The notes: generated by a model not told the origin, from the sequence alone. Numbered from the stretch's first letter, positions 17,138 to 26,841 are shown. The stretch is 64,000 bases of DNA from Nocardioides marinus (GCA_019801415.1 JAHVJD010000012.1:1-64000); one strand, 5' to 3'. Numbers and translations: made by a program.

Positions 17138-18097
17138 TTAAGCGTCCAGGTTCTTGCCGACGATGCGCATCAGGAAGATGGCAACGATGTTGGCGAGGAT
17201 GATGGCGTAGACACCGCCAGCGGATCCCAGCCCGATGTTCTGGCTCTCCAGCACCCGCTGGAAGATCAGGTAGGTCAGGGTCTTGGTGCCAAAGGCGCCC
17301 TGGGTGGTGACAAAGATCTCGGCGAAGATCGACAGCAGGAAGATGGTCTGGATCAGCACCACCACGGTAATCGCGCGCGACAGATGCGGCAGGGTGATAT
17401 AGGCAAAGCGGCTCAGCGGCGGCGCGCCGTCCATCTCTGCGGCTTCCAGCTGCTCGCGGTCCAGCGACTGGATCGCGGTCAGCAGGATCAGCGTCGCAAA
17501 GGGCAGCCACTGCCAGCTGACGATCAGGATGATCGACTGGGTCGAGGCCTCGGTCAGCCAGACCAGCGGCTCGGCCCCGAAGGCGCGCCAGACGTGCGCC
17601 AGCAGGCCGTTCACCGGATCCATGAACATGTTCTTCCAGACCAGCGCCGAAACGGTGGGCATCACGAAGAAGGGCGCGATCACCAGGATGCGGACCACGC
17701 CGCGACCCCACATAGGCTGATTGAGCAGGATCGCCAGCAGCACGCCCAGCACCACGGTGATCGCCAGAACGCCGCCGACAATCACCAGCGTCGCCTGCAC
17801 ACTGGGCCAGAAGGCGCTGGAGGAAACGAACCGGACGTAGTTGTCAAAGCCAACCCAGCCCAGGTCACCGCCGCGCAGCGGCAGGAACTTCTTGAACGAA
17901 AAGTAGAGCGTCATCGTCAGCGGCACCAGCATCCAGCCCAGCAGCAGGATGACGGCGGGGGCCATCATCAGCCGAGCCGCGGTGCGCGCGTGCCTTGTGC
18001 CAGCCTGGTGATCCGCGGTGGCGGGCTGGGCGGCGGCCTTGGGCACCGTCGCTCCAAGCGCCATTTCCTGCGCGGGTTGTTGGGGTTGCGTGGACAT
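17138..18097 (-). CDS. smoF: Polyol ABC transporter permease (SmoF type)
   Basis: A 319-aa inner-membrane permease of the MalF/CUT1 class with a hydrophilic N-terminus (about 45 aa) before the first membrane segment. The EAA loop is AAEMDGAPPLSRFAYITLPHLSRA. The ATG at 18097 is decided by GGAGGAGGT eight bases upstream. It heterodimerises with the next permease in known systems. It lies between the substrate-binding protein and smoG. Confidence 0.92.
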   Translation of the reverse strand: MSTQPQQPAQEMALGATVPKAAAQPATADHQAGTRHARTAARLMMAPAVILLLGWMLVPLTMTLYFSFKKFLPLRGGDLGWVGFDNYVRFVSSSAFWPSVQATLVIVGGVLAITVVLGVLLAILLNQPMWGRGVVRILVIAPFFVMPTVSALVWKNMFMDPVNGLLAHVWRAFGAEPLVWLTEASTQSIILIVSWQWLPFATLILLTAIQSLDREQLEAAEMDGAPPLSRFAYITLPHLSRAITVVVLIQTIFLLSIFAEIFVTTQGAFGTKTLTYLIFQRVLESQNIGLGSAGGVYAIILANIVAIFLMRIVGKNLDA

Positions 18098-18212
18098 TGG
18101 ATGTACCTCCTCCGTTGACGGCAACGGGCCGCCTTGGACGATTATGCGCTCTGGGGGATTGTTTGGGCCAGAGGGCGGCGCGGTGGCCGCCCTCCGGGAT
18201 TGATCCGCGGGA

Positions 18213-19514
18213 TCAGTAGCCTGCGGCTTCCATCTCGTCGGTGGTCAGCGCCTGCGCCTTGGCAAGGGCTTCGTCGACGCTCTGCTGACCGGCCAATGCG
18301 GCTGCAAATTCCTGACCAACCTGGCCTGCGATGCCGGCAAACTCCGGGATCGCGGCAAATTGCACACCGACATAGGGCACTGGATCGACCGTGGGGTTGG
18401 TCGGATCAGCCGACAGGATGCTCTCCAGAGTCATCTTGGCGAAAGGGATGTCCTTGTAGTTCGGGTTCTCGTACAGCGAGCTGCGTGCACCCGGCGGAAC
18501 ATTCGCCCAGCCTTCGTTCTCGGCCACCAGTTCGATGTACTCCTTGGAGGTTGCCCACTGGATGAACTCCTTGGCGGCGTCCTCTTTCTGGGTGCCCGCC
18601 GGGATGGCCAGCGCCCAGGCCCACAGCCAGTTGCCGCGCTTGCCCTTGCCGGTGTCCGGCGCCAGCGCAAAGCCGACCTTGTCGGCCACGGTGGAATCCT
18701 CGGGGTTGGTCACGAAGGAGGCCGCCACGGTGGCGTCGATCCACATGCCGCATTTGCCTTGCTGGAACAGCGACAGGTTCTCGTTGAAGCCGTTGTTCGA
18801 CGCGCCCGGAGGGCCCGCGTCATTCATCAGGTTCACGTAGAATTCCAGGGTTTCCTTCCACTCCGGCTGATCGAACTGGGGCTGCCAGTTTTCATCGAAC
18901 CAGCGCGCGCCAAAGGCATTGGCGGTGGCGGTCAGGAAGGCCATGTTTTCGCCCCAGCCGGCCTTGCCGCGCAGGCAGATGCCATAGATGCCGGCATCCT
19001 TGTCGGTCATCGCGCGGGCGGCTTCGGCGACGAAATCCCACGTCGGTGCCTCGGGCATCTCAAGGCCCGCCTGCTCCATCAGGTCGGTGCGGTACATGAT
19101 CATCGAGCTTTCGCCGTAGAACGGCGCGGCATAAAGCGTACCATCCACGCTGAGACCGCCACGCATCGCGGGCAGGATGTCGTCGGCGTCATAATCGGCC
19201 GGCAGATCGTCCAGCGGCACCAGCCAACCGTTCTTGCCCCAGATCGGGGTCTCGTACATGCCGATCGTCATGACATCGAACTGACCGCCCTTGGTCGTGA
19301 TGTCGGTGGTCACGCGCTGACGCAGCACGTTTTCTTCCAGCGTCACCCACTCGACCTCATGGCCGGTTTTTTCGGTGAAATCATCGGTCAGACCCTGCAT
19401 GCGGATCATGTCGCCGTTGTTCACGGTAGCAATGGTGATGGTTTCGGCGGATGCTCCCCCCGCCGCGAGCAACGAAACCGCCGTTGCAGCGCTCAAAGCA
19501 TGTCTAGCAAACAT
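18213..19514 (-). CDS. smoE: Polyol ABC transporter substrate-binding protein (SmoE type)
   Basis: A 433-aa periplasmic protein that captures sorbitol/mannitol-type polyols. The signal peptide is MFARHALSAATAVSLLAAGGASA, with cleavage expected after residue 23. The mature part has the extracellular solute-binding family 1 layout (EKTGHEVEWVTLEEN, FDVMTIGMYETPIWG), closely resembling SmoE. GGGAGGT lies six to seven bases before the ATG. It heads the operon and is preceded by a LacI-type operator, so it is the main regulated entry point. Confidence 0.93.
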   Translation of the reverse strand: MFARHALSAATAVSLLAAGGASAETITIATVNNGDMIRMQGLTDDFTEKTGHEVEWVTLEENVLRQRVTTDITTKGGQFDVMTIGMYETPIWGKNGWLVPLDDLPADYDADDILPAMRGGLSVDGTLYAAPFYGESSMIMYRTDLMEQAGLEMPEAPTWDFVAEAARAMTDKDAGIYGICLRGKAGWGENMAFLTATANAFGARWFDENWQPQFDQPEWKETLEFYVNLMNDAGPPGASNNGFNENLSLFQQGKCGMWIDATVAASFVTNPEDSTVADKVGFALAPDTGKGKRGNWLWAWALAIPAGTQKEDAAKEFIQWATSKEYIELVAENEGWANVPPGARSSLYENPNYKDIPFAKMTLESILSADPTNPTVDPVPYVGVQFAAIPEFAGIAGQVGQEFAAALAGQQSVDEALAKAQALTTDEMEAAGY

Positions 19515-19582
19515 CTTCTACCTCCCTGTTGAGATGTTGTCTACCAAGCTAGCGCCGAACCCTACCTAGCGTCAAATTATTT

Positions 19583-19598
19583 CTTTACGCGCGTAAAG
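19583..19598. promoter_or_regulatory. LacI-type operator upstream of smoE
   Basis: A perfect 16-bp palindrome, CTTTACGCGCGTAAAG, about 70 bases before the smoE start. The CG-centred symmetry is typical of LacI-family operators. A nearly identical site precedes the neighbouring LacI gene, which makes that protein the likely ligand. Confidence 0.8.
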
Positions 19599-19628
19599 TT
19601 TATACGCCTAGCACATCAAAACAGCACC

Positions 19629-20660
19629 TTACGCCGACCCTCGCATGACGAGACGGCCATCAAAAAGCGTCTCATGCCGCGAATCAGCAGGGCTGTCGGC
19701 ATCGATAACGGCCATCAGGGTTTCGGCACTTTTCTGCGCGATGGCTTCGTAGTCCTGCGAGACGGTGGTCAATGTCGGGCAGGTATAGCGGGAGAACGGG
19801 TGGTCATCGTGACCGGCAACTCGCATGGTGCAGTCATCCCCCAGACCAACGCGAATCCCAGCCTCATACGCCGCCGACAAAAAGCCGATGGCCAGACGGT
19901 CGTTGCTACAAAGGATCGTATTGGTCGTCAGCTTGCGGTCGCGCACGACACGGGAGCCCTCGCGAAATCCGATTTGCTCGAATTCCCAACCGGACCCGGA
20001 TGCCTGAATGAGCTGAGGCGTGTGGTTCAACCGCTCCATCGCCTTGATATAGGCCTGACGGCGCTTGTGAGCGTTCGGGTTTGCCGGGGTCTTCATTTCA
20101 AAGAAGGCAGGCGGTTCCCCTGTGCGGCAGAGGTAATCGACAATCAGACCAATGCTCTGCTCGTTGTTTGATCCGACGAAGGCCTCACCGACAGTGCCAA
20201 CGCTTGCGTCAAACAGCACCGTCGGCACGTCCTGGCAGAAGGCAGCGATCCTGTCGTGATCCGAGGTCCGTCCGAGTGGCGCCAGCAATACCCCGGCCGG
20301 TTTCAGCAGACGCAGGTTTTCCAGATTCTCGATCTCCTGCTCGGGATTGCCATGAGAGCCAAGCAAGACCGGCCGATAGCCCATGCCCAGGATATGTGCC
20401 TCGATGTTGCGGGCGATCTCGGCAAAGAACGGGTCGGCCAGATACGGCACGACAATGCCGATGTTCTTTGTCAGTCGGCGGTTCTGATTGATTGCGTACA
20501 GATTGGGGCGATAGTCATAACGATCCAGCGCCGCTTCGATGCGCTGCCTCGTCGAAGCTCTGACGCTTGACGGGTCGTTGAAGAATTTCGAGAGCGTTGG
20601 CCGCGAGATGCCGCTAAGCGCCGCAAACTCTTCCATGTTTTTTATCTTCTTGGCTGCCAT
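19629..20660 (-). CDS. LacI-family transcriptional regulator of the polyol operon
   Basis: A 343-aa regulator. The N-terminal HTH is MEEFAALSGISRPTLSKFFNDPSSVRASTRQRIEAAL with the hinge helix after YRPN. The rest is the periplasmic-binding-like sensor domain (NIGIVVPYLADPFFAEIARNIE). It probably represses smoEFGK-mtlK until a polyol binds. The ATG at 20660 is where the HTH begins; the ribosome site is weak. It lies directly upstream of smoE on the same strand, with operators before both genes, suggesting autoregulation. Confidence 0.92.
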   Translation of the reverse strand: MAAKKIKNMEEFAALSGISRPTLSKFFNDPSSVRASTRQRIEAALDRYDYRPNLYAINQNRRLTKNIGIVVPYLADPFFAEIARNIEAHILGMGYRPVLLGSHGNPEQEIENLENLRLLKPAGVLLAPLGRTSDHDRIAAFCQDVPTVLFDASVGTVGEAFVGSNNEQSIGLIVDYLCRTGEPPAFFEMKTPANPNAHKRRQAYIKAMERLNHTPQLIQASGSGWEFEQIGFREGSRVVRDRKLTTNTILCSNDRLAIGFLSAAYEAGIRVGLGDDCTMRVAGHDDHPFSRYTCPTLTTVSQDYEAIAQKSAETLMAVIDADSPADSRHETLFDGRLVMRGSA

Positions 20661-20736
20661 GCACGCGCTCGCTTCATTACTGCGGAAATGGGCAAGGCCG
20701 ATTGCGGCCTTGCCTGGGATCATCGAGCAATGATAG

Positions 20737-20750
20737 TTTACGCGCGGAAA
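20737..20750. promoter_or_regulatory. Second LacI-type operator, upstream of the regulator
   Basis: TTTACGCGCGGAAA differs at one position from the palindrome TTTACGCGCGTAAA before smoE. It lies about 80 bases upstream of the LacI ATG, in the gap to the aldehyde dehydrogenase, and is probably an autoregulatory site. Confidence 0.7.
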
Positions 20751-20799
20751 TTTTCACAGCCCGTTTCGGGAAAAGCTGCGCGGCACCCGGCTACCAGGT

Positions 20800-22320
20800 T
20801 CAAAAGAAGCCCAATTTATTCGGATTGTAGCTCACCAGCATGTTCTTGGTCTGCTGATAGTGATCCAGCATCATCTTGTGCGTTTCCCGCCCGATACCGG
20901 ATTGCTTGTACCCACCAAAGGCGGCATGGGCCGGATAGGCGTGATAGTTGTTCACCCAGACCCGCCCCGCTTCTATGTTTCGCCCAAAGCGATAGGCCCG
21001 CGTGCCATCGCGCGTCCACACGCCGGCGCCGAGGCCGTACATGGTGTCATTGGCTATTTCCAGCGCTTCCGCTTCGTCCTTGAAGGTCGTCACCGAGACA
21101 ACCGGCCCGAAGATCTCTTCCTGAAAGACGCGCATCTTGTTGTGGCCTTTCAGAATGGTCGGCTGCACGTAGAAGCCGTTGGACAAATCACCGTTGAGCC
21201 TTGCCGCTCCACCACCGGTGACCACCTCGGCCCCTTCTTCGACCCCGATCGTCAGATAGGACAGGATCTTGTCCTGCTGTTCCTGGCTGGCCTGGGCCCC
21301 CACCATCGTGGCCATATCCCGGGGGTCCCCCTGCTTGATCGCCTCGACCCGCGCGATGCAGCGTTCGATGAAGGCTTCATAGATGTCTTCCTGAATCAAA
21401 GCACGCGAGGGACAGGTGCAAACCTCCCCCTGATTGAAGGCAAACAGCACGAAACCTTCGACCGCCTTGTCGAGAAAGGCATCATCTTCGGCCATCACAT
21501 CCGAGAAGAAGATATTCGGCGACTTGCCGCCCAGCTCCAGCGTGACCGGGATCAGGTTTTCGGTGGCAGCCTGCATGATGACACGGCCCGTCTCGGTCGA
21601 TCCGGTGAAGGCGATCTTGGCGATTCGCGGTGATTTCGCGAGCGGCCCCCCGACTTCCGGCCCCATGCCGTTGACGATGTTCAACACCCCCGGCGGCAGC
21701 AGGTCAGCAATGACCTCGACAAGAACCATGATTGCGGCAGGGGTCTGCTCGGCCGGTTTCAGAACGATGCAATTCCCCGCCGCCAGTGCAGGGGCCAACT
21801 TCCACGCGGCCATCAAAATCGAAAAGTTCCAGGGAATGATCTGGCCAATCACCCCCAATGGTTCGTGAAAATGATAGGCAACTGTGTCGTGATCGATTTG
21901 CGACATCGTGCCTTCCTGGCCGCGCAGTACCCCTGCAAAATATCGGAAGTGGTCAACCGCAAGCGGGATATCGGCGGCGGTGGTCTCACGGATCGGCTTG
22001 CCATTGTCCCAGGTTTCCGCTGTCGCGATGAGCTGCAGATTCTCCTCGATCCGATCCGCGATCTTCAACAGCAAGTTGGAGCGTTCAGCGGCCGAGGTCA
22101 TGCCCCAGGCCTCCCTGGCGGCATGGGCAGCATCCAGCGCCAGCTCAACATCCTCGGCCGTGGACCGAGCCACTTCACAGACCATGGCACCGGTAATCGG
22201 GGTGATGTTGTCAAAGTACTGACCTTTGACCGGGGCCACGAATTGGCCTCCGATGAAGTTGTCGTAGCGTTTCTTGAATGGCGAAATATGCTCGCCCGCG
22301 ATTTGCGTCTGTTCGTTCAT
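20800..22320 (-). CDS. Aldehyde dehydrogenase (acetaldehyde dehydrogenase type)
   Basis: A 506-aa NAD-dependent aldehyde dehydrogenase of the ExaC/AcoD/AldB kind, oxidising acetaldehyde or similar short aldehydes to acids. Catalytic residues are Asn166 (PWNF), Glu262 (LELGGKSPN) and Cys301 (NQGEVCTCP; a second Cys follows at 303, as in this subgroup). The ATG at 22320 has AAGGAGG eight to nine bases upstream, adjoining a long leader hairpin. An AcoR-like regulator is encoded directly upstream on the same strand, with a 20-bp palindrome between them, so induction by that protein is likely. Confidence 0.93.
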   Translation of the reverse strand: MNEQTQIAGEHISPFKKRYDNFIGGQFVAPVKGQYFDNITPITGAMVCEVARSTAEDVELALDAAHAAREAWGMTSAAERSNLLLKIADRIEENLQLIATAETWDNGKPIRETTAADIPLAVDHFRYFAGVLRGQEGTMSQIDHDTVAYHFHEPLGVIGQIIPWNFSILMAAWKLAPALAAGNCIVLKPAEQTPAAIMVLVEVIADLLPPGVLNIVNGMGPEVGGPLAKSPRIAKIAFTGSTETGRVIMQAATENLIPVTLELGGKSPNIFFSDVMAEDDAFLDKAVEGFVLFAFNQGEVCTCPSRALIQEDIYEAFIERCIARVEAIKQGDPRDMATMVGAQASQEQQDKILSYLTIGVEEGAEVVTGGGAARLNGDLSNGFYVQPTILKGHNKMRVFQEEIFGPVVSVTTFKDEAEALEIANDTMYGLGAGVWTRDGTRAYRFGRNIEAGRVWVNNYHAYPAHAAFGGYKQSGIGRETHKMMLDHYQQTKNMLVSYNPNKLGFF

Positions 22321-22329
22321 GGGTTCCTC

Positions 22330-22364
22330 CTTCGGCATCCCGGTCCTCCACCGGGATGCCGAAG
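22330..22364 (-). promoter_or_regulatory. Aldehyde dehydrogenase leader hairpin with SD-like loop
   Basis: A perfect 15-bp inverted repeat (22330-22344/22350-22364). On the mRNA strand the five-base loop reads GGAGG, and the stem runs directly into the real ribosome site GGAGGAACCC before the ATG. The AAG of AAGGAGG is the last part of the stem. It could tune translation (standby or decoy ribosome site), protect the mRNA or attenuate transcription; no T-run follows. Confidence 0.7.
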
Positions 22365-22420
22365 AAGATGCGCAGCCCAGACCGCGCAGTCAGCCCGCCC
22401 ACGGCTGCTGCCGTCGCCAC

Positions 22421-22440
22421 CTGTCTCAGAACTGAGACAG
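22421..22440. promoter_or_regulatory. Palindromic activator site upstream of the aldehyde dehydrogenase
   Basis: CTGTCTCAGAACTGAGACAG is a perfect palindrome (9-bp arms, AA centre) placed about 100 bases upstream of the dehydrogenase ATG and one base after the regulator stop. Its TGTCTCA/TGAGACA halves are like sites bound by AcoR/Fis-HTH regulators, so it is probably the binding site of the adjacent protein. Confidence 0.65.
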
Positions 22441-22441
22441 A

Positions 22442-23407
22442 TCAGCCCTGACGTCCGCCGATACCAAGCCGCTTCATCCGCCGGTACAGCGTTGCCCTGC
22501 CGATTCCGAGATTGCGAGCTGCCGCAGAAACATTGCCGTTTGCCCGAGACAGTGCCCGGATGACCGCAGCCCGTTCTGCCTTCTCAAAGCCCGAGGGCCC
22601 ATCCTCCCGCCCGAAGAGATCCGAGGCCGGGATGGTGGCGATTGGTCCGGAGGAACGCAGACCAAAGGCGCGGCGGGCGCCCCGGGTCGCGCCCAGCACC
22701 AGATCGTCCTGATCCACCGCCAGCAACATTGCAGTCTCGCTGTCGGTGGTGTCAGCAACGATAATCCGCGCTTTGGGAAAGGCGGCCCGGAAAGTATCCA
22801 TTTCGATCTGGCGGGCGGTCTGGGTAACCGTCGCAGAGATCAGCCGATTGAAGGCTTCGGTCTGATCCGCCCGCGCGGAAGAGACGTCCAGCGCGCCGAT
22901 CAGCTCCCCCTCCGGACCAAATATGGGCGCATCCATGCAGCTCATGCCGGTGTTGCGAGCGTGAAAATGCTGTTCACGGTGGATGATCACGCGACGCCCC
23001 TCCGTGAGACAGGTGCCGATGCCATTGGTGCCTTCGGATGCTTCGGACCAATCCGCCCCCGGCGTCAGCCCCCAGGCATCAAAAATCGCGACATCGCCAC
23101 CAGCGATCCTTTGATCCAGCACAACGCCCTCGGCATCGGTGAGCAGCACGCCACAGCCCGACCTGTTCACAAGCTGAAACAAGGCATCCAGTTTTGACGC
23201 GGCCAACCGCATCATCGGACCGCTGCGATCCCGTCGCTCCGCCAGCTCCTGCGCGCCAACTCTGCGCACACAGCGTTTTTGATCGGGGTTCAATCCGTGG
23301 TGATCCAACGAGCGCCGCCAGGAAGCCGCTAACCGAGATCGAGCCGCGGCTCCCGGCTGGCGAACCACTTCGATCACCCGAGCGGCATGGTGCGTATCAA
23401 AAACCAA
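22442..23407 (-). CDS. AcoR-like GAF/Fis-HTH transcriptional regulator
   Basis: A roughly 321-aa regulator. A GAF-like sensor region runs from about residue 50 ([53 protein letters not shown]). A Fis-type HTH ([34 protein letters not shown]) closes the protein. The AAA+ domain of true sigma-54 activators is absent, so it probably works with another holoenzyme. The start is set at a TTG because GGAGGAAGG lies just upstream; the frame continues further up without similarity. It likely activates the aldehyde dehydrogenase that follows. Confidence 0.82.
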   Translation of the reverse strand: MVFDTHHAARVIEVVRQPGAAARSRLAASWRRSLDHHGLNPDQKRCVRRVGAQELAERRDRSGPMMRLAASKLDALFQLVNRSGCGVLLTDAEGVVLDQRIAGGDVAIFDAWGLTPGADWSEASEGTNGIGTCLTEGRRVIIHREQHFHARNTGMSCMDAPIFGPEGELIGALDVSSARADQTEAFNRLISATVTQTARQIEMDTFRAAFPKARIIVADTTDSETAMLLAVDQDDLVLGATRGARRAFGLRSSGPIATIPASDLFGREDGPSGFEKAERAAVIRALSRANGNVSAAARNLGIGRATLYRRMKRLGIGGRQG

Positions 23408-23536
23408 ATCAACCTTCCTCCCGCCGCCAGCATAGTCGCTTTTGCGAGAAGTCGACAAAAACCTTTGCTCCAACGTCCTCGGCAGCTGCCGCCTGACTTT
23501 CCAACGCCAGGGAGAATCTGCTCTTGCAGTTTTCGT

Positions 23537-23578
23537 ACAGATCGGTACACCTTCAACATGGTTAACAGATCGGTACAC
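23537..23578. promoter_or_regulatory. Duplicated operator-like site before the DUF1348 gene
   Basis: The 14-mer ACAGATCGGTACAC occurs twice (23537-23550 and 23565-23578), 28 bases apart, directly before the DUF1348 start. The core ACAGATCGGT is one base from the palindrome ACCGATCGGT, a type often bound by TetR-family repressors. No TetR gene is in the window. Confidence 0.6.
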
Positions 23579-23581
23579 AAA

Positions 23582-24055
23582 ATGACTGAACTCCCCCGCC
23601 CCCCGCTACCACCCTTCACCCGCGAAACGGCCATCGCCAAGGTTCGCGCGGCCGAGGATGCCTGGAACAGCCGCTGCGCCGACACGGTTGCGCCTGCCTA
23701 TACGCTGGATACAAATTGGAGAAACCGGGCTGAATTCCCGCAAGGTCGCGAGGAAGTGCATCGTTTCCTGACCGCGAAATGGCAGCGCGAGCACAACTAC
23801 CGCCTGATCAAGGAACTCTGGGCATTTACCGAAAACCGAATTGCCGTGCGCTTTGCCTATGAATGGCAAGACGCCGCGGGCCAGTGGTTTCGATCCTATG
23901 GGAACGAGAATTGGGAGTTCGACGCGAAAGGCCGCATGGCGCATCGCTTCGCCTCGATCAACGATCTGAAAATCTCCGAGGATGAGCGACTGTTCCACTG
24001 GCCGCTGGGTCCGCGGCCTGCGGAACATCCCGGCCTCAGCGCGCTCGGGCTCTGA
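23582..24055 (+). CDS. DUF1348 (NTF2-fold) protein
   Basis: A 157-aa protein with the DUF1348 pattern: [43 protein letters not shown], then [23 protein letters not shown] and [17 protein letters not shown]. It belongs to the SnoaL/NTF2 fold; the function is unknown, possibly a detoxification or isomerase role. No Shine–Dalgarno precedes the ATG at 23582, and an in-frame ATG at 23558 between the two operator copies lacks one too, so the start is uncertain. It is divergent from the AcoR-like gene. Confidence 0.88.
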   Translation: MTELPRPPLPPFTRETAIAKVRAAEDAWNSRCADTVAPAYTLDTNWRNRAEFPQGREEVHRFLTAKWQREHNYRLIKELWAFTENRIAVRFAYEWQDAAGQWFRSYGNENWEFDAKGRMAHRFASINDLKISEDERLFHWPLGPRPAEHPGLSALGL

Positions 24056-24094
24056 TCCTCGCCGAAAGGTCCGGGGCCGCCAAAGGGCCCCGCC

Positions 24095-24958
24095 TCAGCG
24101 CGTGTTCGTCGCTTCCTTGACCCGCTGCATCGACCGGCGGCGGGTCAGGGTCAACCGCCGGATCAAGGCTATGACGAAAAGCGCACTCAGGATCAGCACG
24201 ATTGTCGGTGCCGGAGCGCTGTCGAGGAAGAAGCTGGCGTAGGTGCCTGCCACCATCGAAACCATGCAGACGAACACCGAAACCCACAACATGCTGCGGA
24301 ACGTCCGCACCACCAGAAAGGCAATTGCCCCCGGCGCGATCAGCAGACCGATAGCGAGGATAAGTCCCGCCGCTGACAAGGTCGCGACGATGGTCAGCGA
24401 CAGCGCTGCCAGCAAGCCGTAATGCAAGAGCGTCACCGGCAGGCCAGACGCCCGCGCCTGGGCCGGATCAAAGCTTTGCAACAGCAAATCCTTCCACTTC
24501 AGAAGCAGCAGCGCCCCGACGCCGACCGAAATCACCAGCGCCGTCCACAGTTCATCCTGTTCGACCCCCAGCATATTGCCAAACAGGATGTGATCCAGAT
24601 GCGCGTTGGTCTCCACCGAGACATAAAGGACGATGCCAAGACCGAACATGCCGGAAAAGACCACACCCATCACCGTGTCTTCCTTGACGCGGCTATTGCC
24701 GGACAGGAACCCGGTCGCAACGGCACACAACATGCCCGCGCCGAAGGCCCCCAGTATCAACGGAAGGCCCGCGATATAGGCCAGCACGATCCCCGGCAGC
24801 ACCGCATGGCTGACCGCATCGCCCATCAGCGCCCAGCCCTTCATCACCAGAAAACATGACAGCAGCGCTGTCGGCACCGAAACGATGACCGAGATCAGAA
24901 AGGCGTTCTGCATGAAGGCGAACTGAAACGGCATCAGCAGGGTTTCCAAGTCCATCAT
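24095..24958 (-). CDS. sitD: Manganese/metal ABC transporter permease (SitD type)
   Basis: A 287-aa inner-membrane permease of the ABC-3 (metal) family with about eight hydrophobic segments. KGWALMGDAVSHAVLPGIVLAYI is the family's conserved loop. It pairs with the other permease to import Mn2+ (perhaps also Fe2+). Its ATG overlaps the stop of the preceding permease (ATGA). It is the last gene of the sitABCD operon. Confidence 0.93.
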   Translation of the reverse strand: MMDLETLLMPFQFAFMQNAFLISVIVSVPTALLSCFLVMKGWALMGDAVSHAVLPGIVLAYIAGLPLILGAFGAGMLCAVATGFLSGNSRVKEDTVMGVVFSGMFGLGIVLYVSVETNAHLDHILFGNMLGVEQDELWTALVISVGVGALLLLKWKDLLLQSFDPAQARASGLPVTLLHYGLLAALSLTIVATLSAAGLILAIGLLIAPGAIAFLVVRTFRSMLWVSVFVCMVSMVAGTYASFFLDSAPAPTIVLILSALFVIALIRRLTLTRRRSMQRVKEATNTR

Positions 24959-25836
24959 GCGCCCTCCTGCTGGGCTTCGGGGCCGCGCCGCAGCGCCTCG
25001 CGCGCCTTGCGCCGGGCCGCCAACAGCCCGTGTTTCGGGGCAAGGACAAAGACCGCCAGGAAGATCAGCGTCTGCAGCGTCACGATGATGCCGCCAGTGG
25101 CCCCGTCGAGGAAATAACTGGCATAGGCGCCAAGGAAACTGGTCAGCGCGCCGATCAGCACCGACAGCAGGATCAGCCGCGGAAAACGGTCGCAGAGCAG
25201 ATAGGCTGTGGCACCGGGCGTCACCACCATGGCGATCACCAGAAACGCGCCCACGGTCTGCATCGCCGCCACGACGGAGGCCGACAGCAGCACGAAGAAC
25301 ACCGCCTTCAGCAGCCCCGGACGCAGGCCGATGGTGCGGGCGTGGTTCTCGTCAAAGAAGGTGACCATCAGGTCTTTCCATTTCGCCATCAGCACCGCCA
25401 GCGAGACAAAGCCGATGATCGCCAGCTGCAGCGTGTCCTCCGGTGTGATCGCCAGGATGTTGCCCATGGTGATGGTCTGCACCGACACCGACATCGGGCT
25501 GATCGAGACGATGAACAGGCCGAGCCCGAAGAAGGAGGTGAAGATCAGCCCGATGATCACATCCACCTTGAGGCCCGAGCGTTCGGACAGGAACAGCATC
25601 GCACCCGCCGCCAGCCCGCCCGCAATGAAGGCACCCAGCGCAAAGGGCAGGCCCAGAATGTAGGCGCCCGCCACCCCCGGCACCACCGAATGCGAAAGCG
25701 CGTCGCCGATTAGCGACCAGCCCTTGAGCATCAGATAGGCGGAGAGAAACGCGCAGACCCCGCCGACCAGCGCAGAGACCCACATCGCATTGGTCATGTA
25801 GCCATAGGCAAAGGGTTCGAGCAGATACTCCATCAC
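24955..25836 (-). CDS. sitC: Manganese/metal ABC transporter permease (SitC type)
   Basis: A 293-aa ABC-3 family permease with the loop [23 protein letters not shown] and several membrane spans, ending in a basic cytoplasmic tail. It is about one-third identical in pattern to the next permease, as usual for the pair. The start overlaps the ATPase stop by ATGA, and its own stop overlaps the following start. Confidence 0.93.
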   Translation of the reverse strand: MMEYLLEPFAYGYMTNAMWVSALVGGVCAFLSAYLMLKGWSLIGDALSHSVVPGVAGAYILGLPFALGAFIAGGLAAGAMLFLSERSGLKVDVIIGLIFTSFFGLGLFIVSISPMSVSVQTITMGNILAITPEDTLQLAIIGFVSLAVLMAKWKDLMVTFFDENHARTIGLRPGLLKAVFFVLLSASVVAAMQTVGAFLVIAMVVTPGATAYLLCDRFPRLILLSVLIGALTSFLGAYASYFLDGATGGIIVTLQTLIFLAVFVLAPKHGLLAARRKAREALRRGPEAQQEGA

Positions 25837-26744
25837 GGCTTGCCCTTCGCCTTGGAGCGGCCCTTGCTGGTCTGAGTCTTCTCACCGTACTGCACGAAGG
25901 GGCGCTCGTCGTCGGTCAGGATGGTGACCTTGCGGGTGTCGCCGTCCTCGTGCAGCGCGTCGCCGCCGAGGGTAAAATGGCGCAACACCCCGCCAAAGGC
26001 ATGTTCCAGATTGGCGCGGGTGAATGTCGTCTCGGTCGGGCCGAAGCCCAGCACCGTGCCCTTGACCAGAACGGTGCGGTCACAGAATTCCGGCACCGAT
26101 CCCAGATTGTGGGTGGAGACCAGCATCACCCGGCCTTCGGCGCGCAGTTCGCGCAGGAGGGCGATGATCTGCTCTTCGGTTTTCACATCGACGCCGGTGA
26201 AGGGCTCGTCCAGCAGGATCACCTGCCCGTCCTGCGCCAGGGCGCGGGCCAGGAACACCCGCTTGCGCTGGCCGCCCGACAGCTCGCCGATCTGGCGGTG
26301 GCGGAAATCCTGCATGTTGACGCGGGCCAACGCCTGATCGACCGCCGCGTGGTCGGCCGCCTTGGGCCGGCGCAGGAAGCCCATGTGGCCGTAGCGGCCC
26401 ATCATAACCACGTCCTCGACCAGCACCGGGAAGGCCCAGTCGACCTCCTCGGACTGGGGCACATAGGCAACGAGGTTCTGCCGCAGCGCCTGCTTCACCG
26501 TCATGCCCAGAATGCGAATCTCGCCCTCGGCCGCGGGCACAAAGCCCATGATCGCCTTGAACAGGGTCGATTTGCCCGCGCCGTTGACCCCGACCAGCGC
26601 CGTGACGGTGCCGCGCGGAATGTCAAAGCTGGCGTTCCACAGGGCGGTATGACCGTTGCGATAGGTGACCGTGACATTGCTGGCGGAAATCCCGCTGTCG
26701 GCGGCGCTGGTGTTCATCTTGAGGCTCTCGCTGGCGTCTAACAT
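25833..26744 (-). CDS. sitB: Manganese/metal ABC transporter ATP-binding protein (SitB type)
   Basis: A 303-aa ATPase. Walker [10 protein letters not shown], a Q-loop PQSEEVDW (the motif typical of metal-type ATPases), the signature LSGGQRKR, Walker B VILLDEP and the switch His (STHN) are all present. A C-terminal extension rich in Lys/Ser/Gly ([13 protein letters not shown]) follows the core. The first ATG is used; MNTSAAD nine codons later is an alternative with a GAGAG upstream. It follows sitA after an intercistronic hairpin. Confidence 0.92.
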   Translation of the reverse strand: MLDASESLKMNTSAADSGISASNVTVTYRNGHTALWNASFDIPRGTVTALVGVNGAGKSTLFKAIMGFVPAAEGEIRILGMTVKQALRQNLVAYVPQSEEVDWAFPVLVEDVVMMGRYGHMGFLRRPKAADHAAVDQALARVNMQDFRHRQIGELSGGQRKRVFLARALAQDGQVILLDEPFTGVDVKTEEQIIALLRELRAEGRVMLVSTHNLGSVPEFCDRTVLVKGTVLGFGPTETTFTRANLEHAFGGVLRHFTLGGDALHEDGDTRKVTILTDDERPFVQYGEKTQTSKGRSKAKGKP

Positions 26745-26794
26745 TCGGCAGTCCCGCAGAGTTACACACAGAAATCGTGCTTTGTGAAATGAAA

Positions 26795-26821
26795 CACCCC
26801 GCGGATCGGCTCCGCGGGGTG
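26795..26821 (-). terminator. Intercistronic terminator-like hairpin between sitA and sitB
   Basis: A perfect 11-bp stem CACCCCGCGGA/TCCGCGGGGTG with a five-base loop, 20 bases past the sitA stop and followed on the minus strand by TTTCATTTC. Partial termination here would give more binding protein than ATPase and permeases. Confidence 0.7.
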
Positions 26822-26841
26822 AAAATATGCTGCAATTGACG

